Shown here: positions 29,108 through 37,371 of the stretch, one piece after another
Layout: each line of letters starts with the position of its first letter
Numbering within the stretch: position 1 is the first letter of the stretch
Assembly: GCF_001530125.1 (NCBI RefSeq)
Contig: NZ_LDUG01000016.1
Coordinates: 1 to 64,000, forward strand
DNA from: Thiobacillus denitrificans
GTDB lineage: Bacteria; Pseudomonadota; Gammaproteobacteria; Burkholderiales; Thiobacillaceae
Length of the DNA stretch: 64,000 nucleotides
Direction of reading: 5' to 3'
The notes under the pieces: model-generated
What the model was told of the DNA's origin: nothing
Seen by the model: the letters and a program-made list of their open reading frames with translations, nothing else
Database searches by the model: none
Translations under genes and position numbers: made by a program

Positions 29108-29911
29108 ATGAAGCTGAGCGCTTACCTCGACGGCATCGGCCTGATCGGTCCGGGGCTCGATAACTGGCTCGCGGCGCGGCCCATCCTGGCGGGCGCCACC
29201 CCCTATGAGCCACGGCCCCTCGCCGTGCCGGCGCCGCAGTCGCTGCCGCCTGCCGAGCGCCGCCGCACCGGCCTCGCGATCAAGGTCGCGCTGGCCGTGG
29301 CGCAGGAGGCCATCGCGGCCGGGCAACTCGATGCCCGACAACTCGCCGCGGTGTTCTCCTCCTCCGGCGCCGACAACGACAACTGCGATGCCATCTGCAA
29401 GACGCTGGCCTCCGAGGATCGGAGCATCTCGCCGACCCGTTTCCACAACTCGGTGCACAACGCCCCGGCGGGCTACTGGGGCATCGCTTCCGGTGCCATG
29501 ACCCCGGCCACGGTGCTGTGCGCCCACGACGGCAGTTTTGGTGCTGGCCTCTTGGAGGCGCTGACCCAGGTCGCGGTCGAGGGCTGGGGCACCCTGCTGG
29601 TCACCTACGACATGCCCTATCCCGAACCGCTGCACGCCAAGCGCCCGCTTCCCTCCGCATTCGGCATCGCGCTGGCGCTGATGCCTGAACGCAGCGCGCA
29701 CTCGCTGGCGCGGATCGAGGTCAGCCTCGCCGATGATGCGCCCGATGCGCTGGCCGAGCCTGAACTCGAGGCGCTGCGCCGCGCCATCCCCTGCGCACGC
29801 GGGCTGCCCTTGCTGCTGGCGGTGGCGCGTGGGGAGGGCGGGCGAGTTGTGCTGGACTATCTGGCACCGCTCAGTCTGGCGGTAACGATCGAACCCGAAA
29901 ATCGTAGTTGA
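29108..29911 (+). CDS. Ketosynthase-like chain-length factor
   Basis: A 267-residue protein starting at ATG 29108, one base after the KS stop. It matches the N-terminal ketoacyl-synthase-like domain seen in aryl-polyene clusters ('SPTRFHNSVHNAPAGYWGIASGAM'). The nucleophilic cysteine context of a true KS is missing, so it is likely non-catalytic. Its role would be to shape the chain length in a KS-CLF heterodimer. This is known for ApeO-ApeC in E. coli-type systems. Confidence 0.85.
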   Translation: MKLSAYLDGIGLIGPGLDNWLAARPILAGATPYEPRPLAVPAPQSLPPAERRRTGLAIKVALAVAQEAIAAGQLDARQLAAVFSSSGADNDNCDAICKTLASEDRSISPTRFHNSVHNAPAGYWGIASGAMTPATVLCAHDGSFGAGLLEALTQVAVEGWGTLLVTYDMPYPEPLHAKRPLPSAFGIALALMPERSAHSLARIEVSLADDAPDALAEPELEALRRAIPCARGLPLLLAVARGEGGRVVLDYLAPLSLAVTIEPENRS

Positions 29912-29912
29912 T

Positions 29913-30005
29913 ATGACCGACAACCAGATCACCATCGCCCGCGCCCACGACGCCACCCCCATTACCCAGGCGGGGTTGCCGATGGAAGATCGGGGCGTGG
30001 CCTGA
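29913..30005 (+). pseudogene. 30-codon open frame, possible 5' fragment of a lost gene
   Basis: The frame 'MTDNQITIARAHDATPITQ...' starts 1 base after the CLF stop and ends at the first codon of the DUF559 gene. Codon use resembles the cluster. It may be the beginning of a gene cut by the DUF559 insertion or a true small peptide. No family is recognised. Confidence 0.3.
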
Positions 30006-30364
30006 TGGAGCCCTATCGCAAAACATTGAAAGAACCGGCGCGCGTGCTCAGAACCGGCATGACCGATGCCGAACAAGTGCTGTGGCATCGCATTCGACGT
30101 AAACAACTGAAAAATGTACAGTTCTATCGGCAAAAACCATTGCGCTCGTTTATCGTGGATTTTTACTGTCCGGCAGCGAAGCTGGTTGTTGAGCTTGATG
30201 GCAGTCAGCATCTCGAAACAGGGCATCAGGCCAAAGATCAGGCTCGTGATGCAGCGTTGGCAAGCTTGGGGTTGCATGTGCTGCGGTTTGACAATCGGCA
30301 GGTGTTGCTGGAAACGGATGCGGTTCTGGCAGTGATAGATGAAGCGGTGAAGGGGCGGGTGTGA
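30005..30364 (+). CDS. DUF559 (Vsr-like) endonuclease-domain protein
   Basis: A 119-residue protein. The family start 'LRTGMTDAEQVLWHRIRRKQL' is complete, followed by the core 'FIVDFYCPAAKLVVELDGSQH', with Asp/Glu residues of a very-short-patch-repair-like nuclease fold, and 'LGLHVLRFDNRQVL'. It overlaps the preceding small frame by 1 base and is followed directly by a large palindrome. Codon use and GC are lower than in the cluster, and its function has no link with pigment synthesis. It looks like a recent passenger. Confidence 0.88.
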   Translation: MEPYRKTLKEPARVLRTGMTDAEQVLWHRIRRKQLKNVQFYRQKPLRSFIVDFYCPAAKLVVELDGSQHLETGHQAKDQARDAALASLGLHVLRFDNRQVLLETDAVLAVIDEAVKGRV

Positions 30365-30376
30365 GCAAAGTCAAAA

Positions 30377-30471
30377 GCAAATCCCCCCTAGCCCCCCTTT
30401 TTCAAAGGGGGGAAGCACGGCACACCGCATCGGCCTCCCCCTTTGAAAAAGGGGGATTGAGGGGGATTTGC
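30377..30471. repeat. 95-bp palindromic element beside the DUF559 gene
   Basis: The outer arms (about 30377-30414 and 30434-30471) are imperfect reverse complements starting GCAAATCCCCC and ending GGGGGATTTGC. Each arm has an inner hairpin CCCCCTTTTTCAAAGGGGG. The element ends 9 bases before the start of the dehydratase and supplies its only purine-rich stretch (GGGGGA) as a ribosome binding site. The hairpin could also attenuate downstream expression. Confidence 0.85.
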
Positions 30472-30479
30472 CCTTGCGC

Positions 30480-30929
30480 ATGCCGCTAGACCACGCCTGG
30501 CTGCTCGCCCACCTGCCGCACCAGGGCAGCATGTGCCTGCTCGATGCCGTCGTCGCCTGGGATGCCCAGCACATCCGCTGCACGGCGAAGAGCCACCGCC
30601 ACGCCGACAACCCGCTGCGCGCGCACGATCGTCTGGGCGCGGCCTGCGGCATCGAGTACGCGGCGCAGGCCATGGCCGCCCACGGCGCGCTGCTGGCGGC
30701 GGCCGACAGCGCACCGCGTGCCGGCTATCTGGCCAGCGTGCGCGGCGTCGAACTGCAGGTCGCCCGGCTGGATGACATCGCTGCCGACCTCGACGTCGAG
30801 GCGGAGCGTCTGTCCGGCGACGACAACACCATCCTTTACGGCTTCCGCGTCAGCGCCGGCGGACGCGAATTGCTCAGCGGCCGGGCGGCGGTGGTGCTGG
30901 ACGCCGACAAACTGGGAAATTTGACATGA
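30480..30929 (+). CDS. Second hot-dog dehydratase (ApeP/FabA-like)
   Basis: A 149-residue protein starting at ATG 30480. The FabA/FabZ-like features are 'LLAHLPHQGSMCLLDAVVAW' and 'ACGIEYAAQAMAAHGALL', the latter with a catalytic Glu on the central helix. It differs from the dehydratase at 22143 in type, so the two may act together or on different chain lengths. It overlaps the FabG-like start by 4 bases. Confidence 0.85.
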   Translation: MPLDHAWLLAHLPHQGSMCLLDAVVAWDAQHIRCTAKSHRHADNPLRAHDRLGAACGIEYAAQAMAAHGALLAAADSAPRAGYLASVRGVELQVARLDDIAADLDVEAERLSGDDNTILYGFRVSAGGRELLSGRAAVVLDADKLGNLT

Positions 30930-31645
30930 AACGCGCCCTCGTCACCGGCGGCAGCGGCGGCATCGGTTCGGCGATCTGCCGCCGCCTCGCCGCCGATGGC
31001 TGTTACGTTTACATCCACGCCAACCGCAATCTGGCCCGTGCGCAGACGCTGGTGGATGAAATCAGGACGGTCGGTGGCCAGGCCGAGGCCATCGCCTTCG
31101 ACGTCACCGACGCCGAGGCCAGCCGCGCGGCACTGGAGGCGCTGGTCGCCGACACCCCGGTCCAGGTGCTGGTGAACAACGCCGGCATCCACGACGATGC
31201 CGTTTTCCCCGGCATGAGCGCGGCGCAATGGCATAGCGTGCTGGATGTGTCGCTTTCCGGCTTCTTCAACGTCACCCAGCCGCTGACGATGCCGATGCTG
31301 CGCAGCCGCTGGGGGCGCATCGTCAACATCACCTCCATCGCCGGCCTCACCGGCAACCGCGGCCAGGTCAACTACGCCGCGGCCAAGGGTGCGCTGCACG
31401 CCGCGACCAAGTCGCTGTCGCTGGAACTCGCCAGCCGCGGGGTGACGGTCAACGCCGTGGCGCCGGGCATCATCCAGACCGACATGATCGACGGCGTGTT
31501 CGACGCCAAGGCGATCGCCGGCATGGTGCCGATGAAGCGCGCCGGCCGCCCGCAAGAGGTGGCGGACCTGGTCGGCTTTCTCGCCTCGGAGCAGGCGAGC
31601 TACATCACAGGCCAGATCATCTCGGTGAACGGCGGCATGATTTGA
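30926..31645 (+). CDS. 3-oxoacyl-ACP reductase (FabG-like) of the pigment cluster
   Basis: A 239-residue short-chain dehydrogenase. The NADPH motif is TGGSGGIGSAI (7-17). NNAGIHDDAVFPGM and the catalytic Ser-Tyr-Lys triad (ITSIAGL and YAAAKGA) are intact, and the C-terminus ends in 'GQIISVNGGMI' as in FabG. It would reduce the beta-keto intermediate after each condensation. It is coupled to the dehydratase upstream and the antiporter downstream. Confidence 0.92.
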   Translation: MKRALVTGGSGGIGSAICRRLAADGCYVYIHANRNLARAQTLVDEIRTVGGQAEAIAFDVTDAEASRAALEALVADTPVQVLVNNAGIHDDAVFPGMSAAQWHSVLDVSLSGFFNVTQPLTMPMLRSRWGRIVNITSIAGLTGNRGQVNYAAAKGALHAATKSLSLELASRGVTVNAVAPGIIQTDMIDGVFDAKAIAGMVPMKRAGRPQEVADLVGFLASEQASYITGQIISVNGGMI

Positions 31646-32958
31646 TCCCGCCCGCCCACGCCCTCGCGGTCCACCAGACCGAGGCCCTGCTGTTCTTCAC
31701 CCTGCTGCAGCTGACGCTGATCGTCCTGGCCGCCCGCCTCGGCGGTGAACTGGCGCAGCGCATCGGCCAGTCACCCGCAGTCGGCGAGATCATCGTCGGC
31801 ATCCTGCTCGGCCCGTCGCTGTTCGGCCTGCTCGCCCCCGAGCTTTTCCAATACGTTTTTCATTCGACGCCGGCGGCGCCGATGCAGATGCTGTCGCAGA
31901 TCGGCCTGGTCCTGCTGATGTTCCAGATCGGCCTGGAATTCGACTTCGCCCATCTGACCGAGCGCAACAACCGTCGCGCCGTCACCGCCATCGCCAGCGC
32001 CAGCATGGTCGCGCCCTTCGCGCTCGGCTTCGGTTTCGGCTGGCTCAGCGCGCCGCTGCTGTCGCCCGGCGTCGACCGCCTCGCCTCGGCGCTGTTCATC
32101 GCCACCGCCTTCTCCATCACCGCCTTGCCCATCCTCGGCCGCATCATGATGGAGTTCAAGATCACCCGCCTGCCCATCGGCGTCATCGCCATCAGCGCCG
32201 CCGCCATCAACGACGTCGTCGGCTGGCTGCTGCTCGCGCTCATCACCGCGCTCGCCCTGGCCGAATTCAGCGCCGCGGCCTTCGCCCTCAAGGTGGCGCT
32301 GGTCGGCGTGTTTTTCCTCGTCTGGTGGTTCCTCGTGCGGCCGCTGATGAAGCGCGTGATCCACGCCAGCCAGGCGCACCCTGTGCCGGTGGGCGAGAAG
32401 GCCGGCCGCGGCAAGCTCACCCACAACCTGCTCGGCATCCTGCTCGCCGCCATCTTCGTCTCGGCGATGACCACTTATCAGCTCGGCATCTTCGCCATCT
32501 TCGGCGGCTTCATGATGGGCGTGGTCCTGCACGACGAGCACGAACTGATCGAGGCCTGGAAGGAACGCATCGGCCACTTCGTCATGGTCTTCTTCCTGCC
32601 CATCTTCTTCACCTACACCGGCCTGCGCACCAACGTCGGCGGCCTCGATTCCGCCGCCGCCTGGGGCTGGTGCCTGCTGCTGATTGCCCTGGCCACCCTG
32701 GGAAAATTCGGCGCCAGCTACGTCGCCGCGCGCTGGGCCGGGATGTCGCATCACGAGGGCAAGGTGATCGGCATCATGATGAACACCCGCGCCCTGATGG
32801 AACTCATCGTCATCAACGTCGGCTACGACCTCGGCGTGATCTCGCAGCAGGTGTTCACGATGCTGGTGCTGATGGCGATTTTCAGCACGGTGATTACGAC
32901 GCCGGGGTTGCGGCGGTGGCTGCCGAAGATGGGGGTGGCGGTGGCGGAGCGGCATTGA
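31642..32958 (+). CDS. CPA2-family cation:proton antiporter (KefB/NhaS-like)
   Basis: A 438-residue protein with about 12 membrane segments starting at TTG. Family features are 'SPAVGEIIVGILLGPSLFG', 'QIGLEFDFAHL' and 'SAAAINDVVGWLLLALI' (the acidic transport residue). It has no C-terminal RCK/TrkA domain. It overlaps the FabG-like gene by 4 bases and is the last gene of the operon. A link with polyene export or pH protection is possible but unproven. Confidence 0.88.
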   Translation: MIPPAHALAVHQTEALLFFTLLQLTLIVLAARLGGELAQRIGQSPAVGEIIVGILLGPSLFGLLAPELFQYVFHSTPAAPMQMLSQIGLVLLMFQIGLEFDFAHLTERNNRRAVTAIASASMVAPFALGFGFGWLSAPLLSPGVDRLASALFIATAFSITALPILGRIMMEFKITRLPIGVIAISAAAINDVVGWLLLALITALALAEFSAAAFALKVALVGVFFLVWWFLVRPLMKRVIHASQAHPVPVGEKAGRGKLTHNLLGILLAAIFVSAMTTYQLGIFAIFGGFMMGVVLHDEHELIEAWKERIGHFVMVFFLPIFFTYTGLRTNVGGLDSAAAWGWCLLLIALATLGKFGASYVAARWAGMSHHEGKVIGIMMNTRALMELIVINVGYDLGVISQQVFTMLVLMAIFSTVITTPGLRRWLPKMGVAVAERH

Positions 32959-32981
32959 GGTGCATCCGCTACGCTTCGTCC

Positions 32982-33382
32982 GTCATTGCGAGCAACGCGA
33001 AGCAATCCAGTCAGAGGATTGGCGCGAAGCACGTTTCGTTTTAATGGTTAAACCTTCGCAGGACTGCTGACCGTTGGCCGGGGGTAGCCCGGCGGCTAGT
33101 CACTTTTCTTGTCTCGCCAAGAAAAGTAACCAAAAGAAGGCGACCCCGCCATCCACGAAACCCCGAAAATTAACCAGCGACTTGCCGCTTTAGCGGCTTA
33201 GTCGATTGGCTATGCAGAGCAGAGCCTGCCGGTGGGCGGCAAAGAACTCGCCCCGCTTTTGATGTTTTAAATTGGTTTTTTGTGAGCGGGGCTTCAGACA
33301 CCTTTGCCGCTGATCCACCCGGCAGGCTCAATTTTCGGCGTGGCTGAGAGGGGAGAAAGTCAAAACCAGGACGGTGATGACG
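32982..33382. repeat. Left arm (~400 bp) of a large inverted repeat
   Basis: It is the reverse complement, with few mismatches, of 34149-34501, plus about 45 extra internal bases (33170-33225). It includes GTCATTGCGAG at the outer tip, the hairpin CTTTTCTTG-TCTCGC-CAAGAAAAG, and the segment GCGGGGCTTCAGACACCTTTG. No gene lies in 32959-33461; small frames there are translations of the repeat. Confidence 0.9.
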
Positions 33383-33461
33383 GGGTGTTTCTGGTTACTA
33401 TCTGGGCTTCACACATTCGGCGCATTACGCGGACTATTTACATACTTATAAAGGCTTAAAA

Positions 33462-34049
33462 ATGGAAGAGATAGGATTAAGCAAACAAGTAGTTGATGCG
33501 TTAATAGATAAATCCTCAAAAAAACAGATCGCAGAAACGGCCAGATTATTAGCCGTAACGCTCGCATACTGCCAACAAGGGAAGAAACCCCATATTTTGC
33601 GCGACATTCACAATTCGATATGCAACTCTTCCCTATCAACAGAAGATAAAACTCTGGTTTCAGAAGGCATTAATGCGTTGGCAAGAACCTTGAATTTTGT
33701 TCACGAAACCCCCCAGACTGGGCAAATTTCGAAAGACATATTTCAGCATGAATTTATTGACATGGCCGAAGTGTTTTCCACTGGATGCGAGCAAATCCTT
33801 GAAAAATACAAACCACATGATTACGCCATCGCAAGAAACCACCTCATATCATTAGTTTCTGACAAAAATGCAAAAAAAACCTATGAGAACTGGTGGGCTC
33901 CATTTAAACGTGCCTGGTTCCGCGGTGAAGGTGAGAAATTTATATCAATCGTAAGGAAAAACAGGGTTGCTGACCACGGCAAACTCGCTGGCAAAACAGG
34001 GATTAAAGCGGCGCTATCCGAATATGTGGCAGGAACAGGTAAAAAATGA
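33462..34049 (+). CDS. AT-rich orphan gene inside the inverted repeat
   Basis: A 195-residue soluble protein of unknown function, mostly helical and Lys/Glu rich. The N-terminal half has a 'SKKQIAETARLLAVTLAYCQQG' helix. The C-terminal half has 'YENWWAPFKRAWFRGEGEKF' and a basic tail ending in GTGKK. Codon use (many AAA, ATA, TTA) and low GC are unlike every neighbour, so it was acquired. Its place between two long inverted repeats marks it as element cargo. A defence or toxin role would be a guess. Confidence 0.8.
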   Translation: MEEIGLSKQVVDALIDKSSKKQIAETARLLAVTLAYCQQGKKPHILRDIHNSICNSSLSTEDKTLVSEGINALARTLNFVHETPQTGQISKDIFQHEFIDMAEVFSTGCEQILEKYKPHDYAIARNHLISLVSDKNAKKTYENWWAPFKRAWFRGEGEKFISIVRKNRVADHGKLAGKTGIKAALSEYVAGTGKK

Positions 34050-34148
34050 CACGGTTCACAATACACGTAATGGATGTTGGATAGGGCGGCGGTAAGCGAA
34101 GCGTATTGCGCCGCAGGCGCGTCGTAACACAAGCACGTAAACCGATCA

Positions 34149-34501
34149 GTCATCACCGACCTGGTTTTGACTTTTCTCCCCCTCTCAGCCCAGCCGAAAA
34201 TTGAGCCTGCCGGGTGGATCAGCGGCAAAGGTGTCTGAAGCCCCGCTCACAAAATTAATCAGCATTACAAAAGCGGGGCGAGTTCTTTGCCGCCCACCCG
34301 GCGGGCTCGGTTTTCGGGAACCCGAAGGGCGGGGATGTCGGGGTCGCCTTCTTTTGGTTACTTTTCTTGGCGAGACAAGAAAAGTAACTAGCCGCCGGGC
34401 TACCCCCGGCCAACGGTCAGTAGTCCTGCGAAGGTTTAACCACACGCAACGTGCTTCGCGCCGATCCTCTGACTGGATTGCTTCGCTGCGCTCGCAATGA
34501 C
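34149..34501. repeat. Right arm (~353 bp) of the large inverted repeat
   Basis: It is the reverse complement of the left arm. It starts with GTCATCACCGACCTGGTTTTGAC and ends with CTCGCAATGAC. It contains the perfect hairpin TTACTTTTCTTG-GCGAGA-CAAGAAAAGTAA. Apparent small proteins here are translations of the repeat. The stretch 34050-34148 between the gene and this arm shows nothing. Confidence 0.9.
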
Positions 34502-34506
34502 CAAGA

Positions 34507-34558
34507 AATTAAAGGGGCAACTTCGCAATAAAAACTTTGCGAAGCTGCCCCTTTAATT
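34507..34558. repeat. 22-bp stem hairpin next to the inverted-repeat element
   Basis: AATTAAAGGGGCAACTTCGCAA pairs with the mirrored segment 34537-34558 with one mismatch and an 8-base loop. It may be a bidirectional terminator between the element and the minus-strand gene at 34621-34809, or a small mobile palindrome. Confidence 0.75.
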
Positions 34559-34620
34559 CCGGTCGGAGCGCAGTAGCGCCATCGCACGTACGGTGCGACG
34601 ATAACCGCCCTTGAGATACG

Positions 34621-34809
34621 TCAGCCGATACGTATGCTGTCCATCGATCCCAACACGCCGAAAACCTGCAGCAGCCATATCACGACAACAATGACGACGA
34701 CAATATTCAGGATGTTTTTGATCTTTCGATCCATGGGGATGTAGGTATTGACAAGCCAAAGCAGTACGCCAACCACAATCAAGACGATGACCAAGTTAAT
34801 CAGAGGCAT
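34621..34809 (-). CDS. Small Thivi_2564-like membrane protein
   Basis: A 62-residue protein with two hydrophobic helices (residues 4-24 and 35-53) joined by 'NTYIPMDRKIKNILN'. Proteins with this pattern are widespread in Proteobacteria and have no known function. Upstream of the start, GGAGAATCCGTATG gives a good ribosome binding site. It stands alone between the inverted-repeat element and the minus-strand pigment operon; the gap 34810-34985 shows nothing clear. Confidence 0.75.
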   Translation of the reverse strand: MPLINLVIVLIVVGVLLWLVNTYIPMDRKIKNILNIVVVIVVVIWLLQVFGVLGSMDSIRIG

Positions 34810-34985
34810 ACGGATTCTCCTGTGTGAGCATTAAATTGCTGGGGGCACCGACCGACTGGTTTTAGGTGCGGCTTGATACTACCCCATTCTTCTTTCCTGT
34901 TATCAATGCCGGTCGTAAGCGGCGTCTGCGTCGTTGTTTCCACACCGCCACGAAACGTGTCTCGCTCGCAGGCGACGGCTGCAAT

Positions 34986-35759
34986 TCAGCCCGGCTTGAC
35001 CGCCTGATACTCCCCCAGAATCGACAGCGCCCGGCTTTCAATGTGCCGGTTTACCCCGGCAAAACCGGCAGCCTCCAGCGTATCGATCACGCCGCTCGGC
35101 GGCACGCAGGCTTCGATGGTGTCCCAGTAGTAGCGCCACAGCTTGGCCGACTCGGCGCTGCTGCCGATCAGACGGGCCAGCACCGGCACCACGCCGCGCA
35201 TGTACACCTTGAGCAGGGCCTGGCTCAAGGCGCGTTCCGGCTTGGTGATCTCGAGCAGGCACAGGCGGCCGCCGGGCTTGAGGACGCGATGGAATTCGCT
35301 GAAGGCGGCCGACAGGTCGCCGATGTGGCGCAGCGCGTAGCCCATGCTGAGAAAGTCGAAGCTGGCATCGGGGAAGGGGATCGCTTCCGCGCGCCCCTCG
35401 ATGAGCTGGACGCCCGGCAGGTTCGCGCAGGCCATCATGCCGGCGCTCGGATCGACGCCCACCACCAGCGCGGGGTCGCCCACCAGTTTGACCGCTTCGC
35501 GCGCGACCAGGCCGGTGCCGACGCCGATGTCGACGATGCGCATGCCGGGTTTCAGCCCGCCCCGCTGCAGGGCCTGGTTGCGGTACCAGGGGCCGCTGCC
35601 CAGGGCGAGCAGGCGGTCGATGCGGTCGTAGTCGGAGGCGGTGCGGTCGAACAGCTTGCCGACGTAACCGCGCCGCTCCTGTTCGGTGGCGTAGTAGCCG
35701 GTGAGGGGCGGATGCGGGGCATGCACCGCGTGTGCGGACGAATCGGGGGCGTTTTTCAT
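34986..35759 (-). CDS. UbiE/COQ5-like SAM-dependent methyltransferase
   Basis: A 257-residue class I methyltransferase. Motif I is 'VDIGVGTGLVAREAV', followed by 'IEGRAEAIPFPDASFDFLSMGYALRHI' and 'FHRVLKPGGRLCLLEITKPE', as in the UbiE group. The start ATG at 35759 overlaps the glycosyltransferase stop. A methylated aryl head group is known for aryl polyenes and xanthomonadins, so this is a likely O- or C-methylating step. It is the last gene of the minus-strand pigment operon. Confidence 0.88.
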   Translation of the reverse strand: MKNAPDSSAHAVHAPHPPLTGYYATEQERRGYVGKLFDRTASDYDRIDRLLALGSGPWYRNQALQRGGLKPGMRIVDIGVGTGLVAREAVKLVGDPALVVGVDPSAGMMACANLPGVQLIEGRAEAIPFPDASFDFLSMGYALRHIGDLSAAFSEFHRVLKPGGRLCLLEITKPERALSQALLKVYMRGVVPVLARLIGSSAESAKLWRYYWDTIEACVPPSGVIDTLEAAGFAGVNRHIESRALSILGEYQAVKPG

Positions 35760-36541
35760 GGGGTGTTTGACCGGTGAGTGTTCAGGCGCCGCAGCAGCAG
35801 AAGCGGCAAGCGCAGCAGGAAACCCAGCATCAGCCGGAGGTGCATCCAGGTGAGCAGGGTGTTGTCGCGCAGGTAGTTGAAGTGGGAAACGCCACCCTCG
35901 TCGGCGCGCAGGTATTTCACCGGCGCGGGCAGATTGATCGGGCGCACGCCGCGCCAGCACAGGCGCACCACGGCCTCGGGGTCGAAGTCGAAACGGCGCA
36001 TCCAGCGCTGGCCGCGCATCACCTGGCGCAAGGGGTCGATGGGATAGACGCGAAAGCCGTAGAGCGAATCGCCGATGCCCGCCCACAGGGTCTCCAGGTT
36101 GGCCCAGCCGTTCGAAATCTTGCGCCCCTGCACGCGCAGGGCCGGGGCATCGGCGTCGAACACCGGCTTGCCGAGGACCATCGCGCCGGGTGCCCGTTGC
36201 GATGCGGCCATGAAGGCCGGGATGAGGTCGGCCGGGTGCTGGCCGTCGGAGTCCATGGTCAGCGCGTGGGTAAACCCCTGCTGGATAGCCAGGTCCAGAC
36301 CGTGCAGCACGGCCGCACCCTTACCGCCGTTTTCGGGCAGCACCAGCACCTTCAGGTGGGGGTCGTTCGCCGCCATGTCCTGCAGGCCTTCGGCCGTGCC
36401 GTCGGTGCTGCCGTCCACCACCACCCACACCGGCGCCCACTGGGTGCGGGCGGCGCGCACCGTATCGCAGACCCGGGGGCCGGGGTTATAACTGGGGATC
36501 AGCACCAGGTGGCTGGTGGAAGCGTTCATGTCAAGTGGCAT
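35756..36541 (-). CDS. Family 2 glycosyltransferase
   Basis: A 261-residue GT-A enzyme. The nucleotide-sugar features are 'LIPSYNPGPRV' and 'VVVDGSTDGT', the DxD metal motif is in 'TMDSDGQHP', and 'GDSLYGFRVYPI' follows. A hydrophobic C-terminal segment (about 232-252) suggests membrane association. Both ends overlap neighbours by 4 bases. It may glycosylate the polyene lipid. Confidence 0.88.
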   Translation of the reverse strand: MPLDMNASTSHLVLIPSYNPGPRVCDTVRAARTQWAPVWVVVDGSTDGTAEGLQDMAANDPHLKVLVLPENGGKGAAVLHGLDLAIQQGFTHALTMDSDGQHPADLIPAFMAASQRAPGAMVLGKPVFDADAPALRVQGRKISNGWANLETLWAGIGDSLYGFRVYPIDPLRQVMRGQRWMRRFDFDPEAVVRLCWRGVRPINLPAPVKYLRADEGGVSHFNYLRDNTLLTWMHLRLMLGFLLRLPLLLLRRLNTHRSNTP

Positions 36542-37371
36542 CAGGTCTGCCGTGCCGTGCCGGATTCCGTGGCCTGCGGTGCGTCGGGCGGCAGGAAATG
36601 CGGCGCATCGCGCAGTTCATCAATGAAGTAGCGCTCCAGTTCCTCGGTAAAGACCCCGGCCTTTTCCGGTGGATCGAAGCGACGGCCGAGGCGGATGCGA
36701 TAGGTGATCGGCATCGGCGGGCGGCGGAACAGTGGCCAGCCCTTGCCGAGGTAGGCCGAATCGGTCTCGATGAACACGGTCTGGATCGGCACCCGGGCCC
36801 GGCTGGCGATGAGCGCGGCGGTGCCCTTGCAGATGTTGACCGGCCAGCGGGTGGTGCGGGTGCCTTCGGGGAAGATCAGCAGCTGGCTGCCGTTTTTCAG
36901 CTCGGCGACGGATTGCCTGATCATGCTCAGCTGCGCGTCGTTGCGGATGTAGCCGGCCAGGCGCGCGCCGGCGCCGAGAAAGACGTTGTCGACGATATCG
37001 ACCTTCATGATGCAGGCCATGTTGGGCAGGCGCGAGATGACCATCAGGGCATCGAGCAGACAGGGGTGGTTGGGGGCGACGATCATCGGGCCTTCATCGC
37101 GCAGCGAATCGAGCGCGGACAGGTCGAAGCGGCAGGCCCCGATGAGGGACAGCGCGCCGAGATAAATCCTGAAGCCGGTGGTGCTGGCCCAGCGCCCGAG
37201 CGGGACGGCCCAGCGCTTCGGCAGGACGTAATAGAGGGGCACGGCGAGCAGCGTCCAGGTCAGCGAGATCGCGCCGAGCAGCGCCAGACCGAACCACAGG
37301 GCGAAATATTCGTAGAGCCGATGCAGCCAGCGCCGGGGCAGACTGGGTAGCGAAGCCCGGTCAGCGCTCAC
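36541..37371 (-). CDS. PlsC-type 1-acylglycerol-phosphate acyltransferase family protein
   Basis: A 276-residue membrane protein with an N-terminal helix pair and the LPLAT motifs 'NHPCLLD' (HX4D, near residue 101) and 'FPEGTRTTRWP'. It is the second acyltransferase of the cluster, of a different family branch from the one at 22469-23401. The substrate is unknown; transfer of the polyene acyl chain to a lipid is plausible. Confidence 0.88.
   Translation of the reverse strand: MSADRASLPSLPRRWLHRLYEYFALWFGLALLGAISLTWTLLAVPLYYVLPKRWAVPLGRWASTTGFRIYLGALSLIGACRFDLSALDSLRDEGPMIVAPNHPCLLDALMVISRLPNMACIMKVDIVDNVFLGAGARLAGYIRNDAQLSMIRQSVAELKNGSQLLIFPEGTRTTRWPVNICKGTAALIASRARVPIQTVFIETDSAYLGKGWPLFRRPPMPITYRIRLGRRFDPPEKAGVFTEELERYFIDELRDAPHFLPPDAPQATESGTARQT

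Noticed and set aside
34185-34445. 86-codon minus-strand frame in the right arm
   Set aside because: Translation of the inverted repeat ('LVSPRKVTKRRRPRHP'); this repeat is often mis-annotated as a protein.
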